From assembly GCF_001831495.1 (NCBI RefSeq), contig NZ_CP017689.1, positions 1,984,001-2,048,000 on the forward strand: 64,000 bases of DNA, in the 5' to 3' direction. The position numbers and the translations under genes were made by a program. The notes below the pieces were generated by a model. That model worked only from the letters and a program-made list of their open reading frames with translations, was not told where the DNA came from and made no database searches. Shown in pieces: positions 39,354 through 46,186 of this stretch; position 1 is the first letter of the stretch; each line of letters begins with the position of its first letter. The stretch comes from Thalassotalea crassostreae (GTDB lineage: Bacteria > Pseudomonadota > Gammaproteobacteria > Enterobacterales > Alteromonadaceae).

Positions 39354-41207
39354 TTAAATAGAACGCAATAAACTTTGTGCATCGCTTTTCAGCCGTTCAA
39401 GTTGTCGTTCAATACTCTGCCATTGGCGCAACTCTTGCTCTATTTGCAATTGTTGTTGCTGCTGTTGCTGTTGCTCTAGTTTTGCTTTTTCTTGAGTACT
39501 CTCTTGAAAGTCTTGGATCGTGTCTTGTAAGTTTTTTTGCATTCTGCGCTTTTGCACGTCCAACACATCGAAAATTTGCTGTTGGATAAACCTTTGCACA
39601 TCACCGACCACTCGGCGTGCCTCACTCTTTAGCCCATCGCTTACTTTGACTAACTCTTTATCTAAACGCTCAGCATCTTCTTTAGGCCACTGTATGTAGG
39701 TATATAAAAATCCACCAATTAATATTATTGGCGCAAAAATCATCAAGCTTTGACGCAAGTCCATATCCCAACCAGCTTTTGCAACCCCACCTAACACCAC
39801 AGTGGCCATTGATAAGCCCATTATTAGTTTTCTGCTTTCGCCTAAACGAGTCATAGTTGTACGTTTAGGCATTTCTCCTCGGTAATTTAGAGTTACTTCA
39901 ACGCGTTGCTCCAGTGCATCATAAATATCGTGACAGTCTCTTATTTGCAATTGCTTAAGTTTTGGCATGGCTAATGTTTGTAGACGTTGGTTTAGATCCA
40001 CTAGCACACTTTGAAGTTGGCTTTGCGTTTGCTGGTAATACTGTTTAATCGCGCCTTTAGACTCTTTAATAATTAAGTAACGAAGGTCTGATAAAGTATT
40101 TTCATCTATCGCTAGTTTAATAACTGAATGTGAAAGTTCTGACGTTAAATTTTCAAAACTAATATCATCAATGGCCGCCGTTACCATTTTGCTAAGTGAT
40201 GAGTACTGTAATGATAATTGCTGTATGTTGGCGTCAATATCTTTACGTGCTGTGATCAATTCATCATCTAAATATTGGCGAATTTTATCGGTTTCTCTAC
40301 GATCAATACCTAGTGTATTAACGCCAGCTGGTTTTAAGCGTGATTTTCTTTGCTCTAAAACGCCCGCTTCTTGCTGATAACGTTCAAATACTGCATTAAG
40401 CTTGTTACTAAGTTTATTGGCATAAAAGTGTTCAATAAACTGCTGGCGATATTTATCGGTTAACTTAGTTAAAGAACTCGGTAATGCTGCGGCAATATGC
40501 TTGGTGATCAATGTAGGAGCTAAAGTAACTGGCGCTTTATTGTGTTGTTCCCACCAGCCGACTGCAGGTAAATTAACATCTTCCTCTAACTCATCCACAG
40601 TGAGCAATGGCATAAACCCTTGCATGTTACTGGTCAATGCTTCTACTGCATCATGATCTTCGCGCGACAAGGTATAACGCAATGGTGCTGCCACCATTGC
40701 AACATTAGTTTGCGAAACCATAGCGTTTAATAAACTAGGAGAGTCGAGCAGTGCTGCAGCGTTATCTGGAATCAGTAGCTTTAAAGCAATTAACTTACGG
40801 CTACTTGGTGCTTGTAGAGTAAATGGATTGGTGACACTGGCTTTGGTCGCCCCCATTTCTATTTGTAATGCTTGTACAAACGCTTGTTGCTGTTCAAACG
40901 TTTGCTGTTGCTTTTTCAATAATCCAAATGAAAAATCGCCATCGGATACCGTCAATTCGACAAAACCAGGCCATTGTTTACTATCAACATTAAAACCTTT
41001 AAATGCATCACCATAAAGCCAGTTTAGTGTTTGTTCTAAACAATCCGGTGTTAGACCAAGTAACGCTACGGTAAACACAGGGTTTTGCATTTCACTAAGC
41101 AACTTAGCAATATTGTCAGTTAGCGGTGTTTCTGCTTGTCCGCGCTCAAGTTGCTCACAAATTGACAGCGCGCTTTGCGCAATAACCGAAAGTTTTTGAT
41201 TTACCAT
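39354..41207 (-). CDS. Coiled-coil two-TM protein of dynamin-like architecture
   Basis: 617 residues, soluble N-terminal domain of about 260 residues, long helical stalk, a TM hairpin at 461-480 and 487-506, and a C-terminal coiled coil with an uninterrupted glutamine run. This order resembles bacterial dynamin-like proteins. At the place expected for the P-loop there is VALLGLTPDCLEQTLNWLYG, without GKS/GKT, so GTP binding is doubtful. The relationship to dynamins is inferred from architecture only. It lies between the LPP20-like/anti-sigma genes and the FHA-like genes, all on one strand. Confidence 0.6.
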   Translation of the reverse strand: MVNQKLSVIAQSALSICEQLERGQAETPLTDNIAKLLSEMQNPVFTVALLGLTPDCLEQTLNWLYGDAFKGFNVDSKQWPGFVELTVSDGDFSFGLLKKQQQTFEQQQAFVQALQIEMGATKASVTNPFTLQAPSSRKLIALKLLIPDNAAALLDSPSLLNAMVSQTNVAMVAAPLRYTLSREDHDAVEALTSNMQGFMPLLTVDELEEDVNLPAVGWWEQHNKAPVTLAPTLITKHIAAALPSSLTKLTDKYRQQFIEHFYANKLSNKLNAVFERYQQEAGVLEQRKSRLKPAGVNTLGIDRRETDKIRQYLDDELITARKDIDANIQQLSLQYSSLSKMVTAAIDDISFENLTSELSHSVIKLAIDENTLSDLRYLIIKESKGAIKQYYQQTQSQLQSVLVDLNQRLQTLAMPKLKQLQIRDCHDIYDALEQRVEVTLNYRGEMPKRTTMTRLGESRKLIMGLSMATVVLGGVAKAGWDMDLRQSLMIFAPIILIGGFLYTYIQWPKEDAERLDKELVKVSDGLKSEARRVVGDVQRFIQQQIFDVLDVQKRRMQKNLQDTIQDFQESTQEKAKLEQQQQQQQQLQIEQELRQWQSIERQLERLKSDAQSLLRSI

Positions 41208-41554
41208 AATTTAATTATTCATTTATTATTTTTATTAAAGCTGTCCTTGCTATAAACAAGAGTTATTGCGTGAATTAAATGTTGTTTGTATACATAAAAA
41301 CACACCTTTATATTACATAATTACAAAATAAAATACAGTTCAAAATAAATCTAATATTTGTCTTTTTAACTATCAATCTTGTCCCTGTATACTATTGTTC
41401 TAAGTTGAATGACTAATGTTTTTAATGTTACTCGGATTTCTGATGCTAATTTTGTTACATTGCTTTAAATTTATTTGTTAACGCCGGATTATTATCCGGC
41501 TAATTTAAGTGCAAAAAGCTCTGTTGGCTTTTTTTGCCTCAACGTCGATTAACA
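41208..41554. other. Intergenic region with two hairpins
   Basis: About 350 bp without a credible gene. It includes GCCGGAT/ATCCGGC at about 41483-41502 and an A-run/GCTTTTTT hairpin at about 41511-41533, placed just downstream of the LPP20-like gene on the minus strand, where they may act as terminator. The promoter of the dynamin-like gene is expected in the remainder. Confidence 0.5.
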
Positions 41555-42136
41555 TTAATTATTACTTATCGCTTTTTGTAATTCTTGATCAGCTTTGTAT
41601 GCTCGAAATTCTTCATAGATCACAGAGTCGTCTTGAGCATCTAATGTCGCTTTACTGTTTTGTTTCATTTTTGCGTAGAACTCTTTAGTTTCATCTCCGT
41701 TCAGTTCAACTAACACACACAGTTGTTCTTTATCTGACACTTCATATACGCCCATTTTAATTGCTTTAGTACCTACTAACGTTTGTTGAACGAGCTGTTG
41801 CCCACTTTGAGTAAAATTCGTACCTACGTTTAAACCGTCAGTGGTTTTAGTTTTACTTTGAAAGCTTTTTGCCAAAAACGATACTTTACGTTCAAGTTGG
41901 CCAGCTAGTTGCTCACTTGCTAGTACTACCGCTTCACTTTTATCTACATTGATGGTTCCGGAGTACTGAACACATGCACTATCTGCAAGCCCCTTTTCAG
42001 AAGTCGGCGTTGTTACCCAACTAGGTAAGTTTTTAAGTGCACCGGAATCATTTCCTGAGTTGGTATTTGAACATGCAGCAATAGTACTGATTAATAATGT
42101 ACTGATCGCAAGTTTGTTTAATGATGTTAATTTCAT
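41555..42136 (-). CDS. LPP20-family lipoprotein
   Basis: 193 residues with a lipoprotein signal and lipobox ending TIAAC (Cys22). The mature part has the LPP20 pattern: LPSWVTTP near the N-terminus, SEAVVLASEQLAGQLERKVSFLAKSF and a C-terminal LCVLVELNGDETKEFYAKMK. LPP20-like proteins occur in the outer membrane and near flagellar FlgP-type proteins; no flagellar gene is nearby. It closes the sigma/anti-sigma/lipoprotein set (22 bp gap). Confidence 0.82.
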   Translation of the reverse strand: MKLTSLNKLAISTLLISTIAACSNTNSGNDSGALKNLPSWVTTPTSEKGLADSACVQYSGTINVDKSEAVVLASEQLAGQLERKVSFLAKSFQSKTKTTDGLNVGTNFTQSGQQLVQQTLVGTKAIKMGVYEVSDKEQLCVLVELNGDETKEFYAKMKQNSKATLDAQDDSVIYEEFRAYKADQELQKAISNN

Positions 42137-42158
42137 GGTCTTCTTCCCTAGTTTTAAT

Positions 42159-43001
42159 TTATTGCTTATTGTTATAGACGGTCATTTTTGCATGTTGCTT
42201 CAAAGTATTTCCTAACTCACACCACTGTGACTTAGTTGAGGGGTTAAATACAATCATTTCCGCTGGATATTTCTTTACAAGATCATTAAATCTTTGCTTT
42301 AGTGTAGCAAGCTGTTGAGCGCTATTTTCGCTATTACAGTTTTTTTTATTTAACGCTAATGCTGCCACCGCCAAAAAGGCAAACTCTTCTGCGGGTTTAG
42401 CAGGGGTGCCAATCTCTTGTGTCCAACCTAAATAGACAGCTAAATACATTTCCCAAGCAAACACAGGTACAGCATTACTGGCTAATACGGGCGCAGATTG
42501 TTGCTGGCCTTTTAGTAATGAAGTTGGCGCGGTTAATGGCTCAGTACTTAATGAATCGGCATTTACTTGCTCTGTAGAATTATTTTTTTCGGCAAGCAAT
42601 TCACCTTGCGGAGTTTGATTATTAAACCAGAAAACCAATACCGTAACACAAGCAAATGACGCGGCACTGGCAATAATATTGCGCCACTTATTGCGAACAT
42701 TAATGTCTTTACCTATATCTTTACCTGCACCCTTGCTCTTATCATTTAAGGTCTGCTCTTGTGCCTTTTTTGCTTCTAAACAATGTAACCATTGCTGCCT
42801 AAGAGCACTTTGGCTAGCTAGTGCGGTTTTAAAGACTAAATGTTGTTCAGCGCTAAGTTGCTTATCAACATAAGCGGCTAACACACTGTCCATATCATTA
42901 AAATCTGCAAACAGCTTTGTATCGGTTAACACTGAACTACGTTTTTGCTTAGCCAACACATTAGCAATCATATCTATAGAGTCATTACTTTGCTGTTTCA
43001 T
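42159..43001 (-). CDS. Single-TM protein, probable anti-sigma factor
   Basis: 280 residues. A cytosolic N-terminal about 100 residues contains an anti-sigma-like helical segment (MDSVLAAYVDKQLSAEQHLVF), followed by one TM (about 106-126) and a periplasmic part of about 150 residues with two cysteines (KKNCNSE, SQWCELG). It lies 20 bp after the sigma-like gene. The anti-sigma role is inferred from this pairing and topology; there is no clear zinc-binding ZAS motif (HxxxCxxC). Confidence 0.6.
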   Translation of the reverse strand: MKQQSNDSIDMIANVLAKQKRSSVLTDTKLFADFNDMDSVLAAYVDKQLSAEQHLVFKTALASQSALRQQWLHCLEAKKAQEQTLNDKSKGAGKDIGKDINVRNKWRNIIASAASFACVTVLVFWFNNQTPQGELLAEKNNSTEQVNADSLSTEPLTAPTSLLKGQQQSAPVLASNAVPVFAWEMYLAVYLGWTQEIGTPAKPAEEFAFLAVAALALNKKNCNSENSAQQLATLKQRFNDLVKKYPAEMIVFNPSTKSQWCELGNTLKQHAKMTVYNNKQ

Positions 43002-43021
43002 TAGCTGCTTATACCTTTATC

Positions 43022-43870
43022 CTATTCACTATGACCATTTACAGATTCTACAATTAGCCCTAATTCGATTAACGCAGTATGTAATTGCTGCCTAACAGAG
43101 GTTAATTTTCTCTGTACTGATGCCGCACTAATGTTTAGCAAGTCAGCAACTTTTCTGCTCGACAAGCCGTCTTCATAACTTAATGCTAATAATAAACGGT
43201 CGTCGTTATTAATATTTATCTGCTCAGCCAGTTTAGCTAAGGCATCGTTAGCATTAGACGGACAAGTTTGCTGGTTGCTGCTAGCTTTTTGCTCAGCAGA
43301 GTTGATTAATTCGCTAAGTAACGCTAGTGCATTTTGACGTTGGTTGTTGGCAATAGCTTGCTCTAATTGCTCTGAACTATCATCTGGCAGTTGCTCTAAG
43401 CCAAGTTCTGTGGTGCAGCACTCACTAAAACCTGGTTCACCACAACGAGGTATACGTTGTTTTATGGTTTTAATGGCATTAGCAATATAACCAGGTTGAA
43501 AATCATCTTTAAGCTTTTGTTCGATAAGCTCTGGCCATTGGCGCTCAAGACACAACATGCGCCATAGCTTTACCCAAGACGTACCTAAATCTTGTAACCA
43601 AACTGGTGGGCGTGGGCGGCCAAATTTGCGACGAGAAAAATCTTCGATTAACCGACTTGCCACAGAGTAGGCAAATGTTTCGGGTTTGCTGTTGCCAGAA
43701 AAGCTTAGTAGTCGTTGCCAGTTATCTGCCGATAACATCTCAATAATCTCGGTAACAGCTTCTTCGGCGAGCGCTGGTTGTACAAAACGTTTTGACGTCA
43801 TCGCATTTAACTGTCTAAAAAAACGTTCTGTTAAAATCACAGCTGTCCAATCAATCGTTGTCCCTGACAA
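43022..43870 (-). CDS. Sigma-70-family-like regulator (divergent)
   Basis: 282 residues. The C-terminal about 60 residues form a sigma region-4 helix-turn-helix: LLLALSYEDGLSSRKVADLLNISAASVQRKL. An N-terminal helical part (FAYSVASRLIEDFSRRKFGRP) may be a region-2 equivalent, but an unusual cysteine-containing insert (IPRCGEPGFSECC) separates them. The start is a TTG at 43870 with AAGGA ten bases upstream. It is followed at once by a probable anti-sigma gene and an LPP20-like lipoprotein, suggesting envelope-signal control of this island; the regulon is unknown. Confidence 0.68.
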   Translation of the reverse strand: MSGTTIDWTAVILTERFFRQLNAMTSKRFVQPALAEEAVTEIIEMLSADNWQRLLSFSGNSKPETFAYSVASRLIEDFSRRKFGRPRPPVWLQDLGTSWVKLWRMLCLERQWPELIEQKLKDDFQPGYIANAIKTIKQRIPRCGEPGFSECCTTELGLEQLPDDSSEQLEQAIANNQRQNALALLSELINSAEQKASSNQQTCPSNANDALAKLAEQININNDDRLLLALSYEDGLSSRKVADLLNISAASVQRKLTSVRQQLHTALIELGLIVESVNGHSE

Positions 43871-44084
43871 TCTATCGTGTTCCTTAGCTTGTATACCAAT
43901 AATTATTATTCTTATATTTTTTAACTATATACCAAGTATTTAGTAGTTTCATCATTAATCCTATATCCTAGTTATTTTTTATTTAAAAGTTGTTAACATA
44001 GTTTAAATAGGAGCGATAACGTGAGGCATAAACAATACTGGTCCGTCTAACTTATCATAAAATAAAAATCGATTAAGGCTAATA

Positions 44085-45437
44085 ATGACACTCTCAGCTA
44101 TCCGTTTGTTTTTGCTTAGTGCAATAGTACCGCTTTCCTTAAATGCTTTTGCTGACAATAAAAAGAGCAATGAAGAATTTGATCATAAACAGTCATTCAA
44201 TCTTTTCAATCAACAGACAAAACAAACGTTTTCTGCATTCAGTGCCGCCAATGAAAAGTCTTACAACGAAGCATTCATCAGTGCCTGGCAAGAATTTAAT
44301 CAGGCCATAGTTGAACCTGTTCCCAATATGCCTAAACCTAAAACGCAGCCTTTTGTTTCATCATCTCAAAAAACCGAAACATCCAGCAAGACTTCTAAAT
44401 CGACACACGTTCAGCAACAAAAGGTACATTTAAGCTATCAAGGGTTTTATGGCCATACATTAGTTCAATTGCCACTAACATCACTACCAAAACTTAGTAA
44501 TATCACAACACGAGCCTTGCGAACCTTTCGACAACAAGCATTGCATAACAGCAACTTTAACGAACTATTAAGCTTTTTAGCCTTTATGCAACAGCGAACT
44601 GAAGCGAAAACATACGCGACGGTCTTATTAAGTAAGCAAATATGTAAGCAGTATTATGCGGGTAATGCTGCCATTGCTTGCGCTTGGGTTTTAAACCAAA
44701 GTAGAGGATCAGATGTACGGCTTGGGATGCGCGATAAACAACTTTTATTGTTAGCAGCAAGTAGCCAACAATGGTACGAGCGCCCGTTCTTTAACGTGCA
44801 AAACCAGCGATTTTATGTGGTCAATCACAATGATTACCAACGCAGTGTCGGGCCCACGCAGCTTCAAACTCAAGGACATGGTGATGCCACAAAAGACGTA
44901 ACTATTGCACTAAGTAGTGAGCTAAATCCTGCGCTTAAAAATACTATTAAGGTTATGCGCTTTAAACAACAATTAACCATAGACAGTGACCATCTTGCCT
45001 TTTTATATCAGCTGCCGCAATTGCACATAAGTGATTATTTAAATGACAACATTCCAGGTTATATAAAGAAACAAATAACTCCTTGGATAACAAACATGGC
45101 AGCTAATAACATGGATAGGTTTACGACTCTATTAAGCGAATTACAAACATTACCTTATCAAATTGACGATACTCAATTTGGCTATGAAAAACCGTTGACT
45201 TTAACCGAGCTTTTATACTTTCCATATAACGACTGTGAAGACCGCGTCTATGCGATGGCGGCGATAAATAAGCAGTGGCTAGGTTTAGAGTTAGCCGCGC
45301 TTTATTATCCAGGGCATTTAAGTGCAGCGATAAAAATAAATGACCAATGGCTCGAAGCCGATCCAACCTACCAAGGGGCAAGCATTGGCATGCGCCAACC
45401 GGCGTATAAAAACCATGAACCAGAGTTTTTCTTTTAA
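44085..45437 (+). CDS. Secreted transglutaminase-like protein
   Basis: 450 residues with a signal peptide (LFLLSAIVPLSLNAFA). The N-terminal two-thirds is not recognised. The C-terminal part looks like a transglutaminase/papain-like fold: Cys384 in YNDCEDRVYAM, His411 in YPGHLSAAI and Asp426 in LEADPTYQG are in the order and spacing of the Cys-His-Asp triad. It may be a protease, amidase or non-catalytic scaffold in the periplasm. It is divergent from the sigma-like gene and is followed 23 bp later by the KAE-repeat gene. Confidence 0.72.
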   Translation: MTLSAIRLFLLSAIVPLSLNAFADNKKSNEEFDHKQSFNLFNQQTKQTFSAFSAANEKSYNEAFISAWQEFNQAIVEPVPNMPKPKTQPFVSSSQKTETSSKTSKSTHVQQQKVHLSYQGFYGHTLVQLPLTSLPKLSNITTRALRTFRQQALHNSNFNELLSFLAFMQQRTEAKTYATVLLSKQICKQYYAGNAAIACAWVLNQSRGSDVRLGMRDKQLLLLAASSQQWYERPFFNVQNQRFYVVNHNDYQRSVGPTQLQTQGHGDATKDVTIALSSELNPALKNTIKVMRFKQQLTIDSDHLAFLYQLPQLHISDYLNDNIPGYIKKQITPWITNMAANNMDRFTTLLSELQTLPYQIDDTQFGYEKPLTLTELLYFPYNDCEDRVYAMAAINKQWLGLELAALYYPGHLSAAIKINDQWLEADPTYQGASIGMRQPAYKNHEPEFFF

Positions 45438-45460
45438 ACACGTTTAAGTAAGAGAGTAAA

Positions 45461-45811
45461 ATGAAAGCCAAAACACTTCATACGCTAGCACTTGCGTTAG
45501 TGATAAACAGCGCGAGTGCCTCGCCCACAAATAACGAATACATAAAATGCAATAAACTTGCGGTCGCGCTATTAGAGATGTGTTTAGCTGATACATCACC
45601 TTCGAGCAATGAGCAAGCTCAATGCTGGCAACGCTCAGAATCACAATTTAAGCAATGTAAGGCGCAGGTAAAAAATCGTCATATTAAAGACCCTGTACGC
45701 ATAAAAGCAGAAAAAGCAGAAAAAGCAGAAAAAGCAGAAAAAGCAGAAAAAGCAGAAAAAGCAGAAAAAGCAGAAAAAGCAGCTAATTACAAAGCTAAAA
45801 ATAGTAAATAG
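45461..45811 (+). CDS. Small secreted protein with C-terminal KAE repeats
   Basis: 116 residues with a signal peptide (TLALALVINSASAS). A four-cysteine central region (YIKCNKL, LEMCLAD, AQCWQRS, FKQCKAQ) could form two disulfides. Residues 82-105 are eight exact Lys-Ala-Glu repeats followed by KAANYKAKNSK, a highly charged helix. The gene is the likely second member of a unit with the transglutaminase-like gene. Function unknown. Confidence 0.75.
   Translation: MKAKTLHTLALALVINSASASPTNNEYIKCNKLAVALLEMCLADTSPSSNEQAQCWQRSESQFKQCKAQVKNRHIKDPVRIKAEKAEKAEKAEKAEKAEKAEKAEKAANYKAKNSK
45704..45775 (+). repeat. 9-bp tandem repeat (AAAGCAGAA) x8 inside the KAE gene
   Basis: Eight perfect in-frame copies of the 9-mer encode Lys-Ala-Glu. 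Perfect identity predicts copy-number change by slippage, which would only lengthen or shorten the helix. Confidence 0.95.
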
Positions 45812-46186
45812 AAAGGAAAAAGTAATCGCTATTCTAATTAAACAAATAGCGCGTTATTTTTTCTAAAGTAAAGCGCCGGTTACGCAAAAATTTATCTAAC
45901 TGAAGTATCATCCACTTTATGCAGTCATGACAGTCTTGCACTGCTTGTGGAATTTTTACTGCCATAACAAATAAACCTTTATAACCCGCAAAAAATCAAA
46001 CCACCTGCGGTGGTTACAACAGCAAAAGCCCTCCCTCAGCCCCTCCAAAGGAGGAGAGAGCAAGCAGAGCTTGCCACAAAGGGCTAAACACCATAGTGCA
46101 AAGGAACGTTAGCTAATGCTAACGAATGGCACAGGATGTGCGACAGCTTTCACACATCCTGTGCTACGCTGCATAAGTAAATCCAT
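45812..46186. repeat. Intergenic cluster of inverted repeats
   Basis: About 375 bp without a gene. Several stems crowd together: AGCCCT (46027-46032) with AGGGCT (46080-46085) encloses CCTCC/GGAGG (46042-46054) and GCAAGC/GCTTGC (46060-46074). Then come CGTTAGC/GCTAACG (46107-46124) and a 12-bp stem GCACAGGATGTG (46129-46140) with its complement at 46153-46164. It could be the 3' structure of kinase 3 mRNA or a decayed repetitive element. Confidence 0.65.

Noticed and set aside
45704..45784. Short regular repeats that could suggest a CRISPR array
   Set aside because: Nine-bp units without spacers lie in frame inside a coding sequence; no cas gene is present anywhere in the window.
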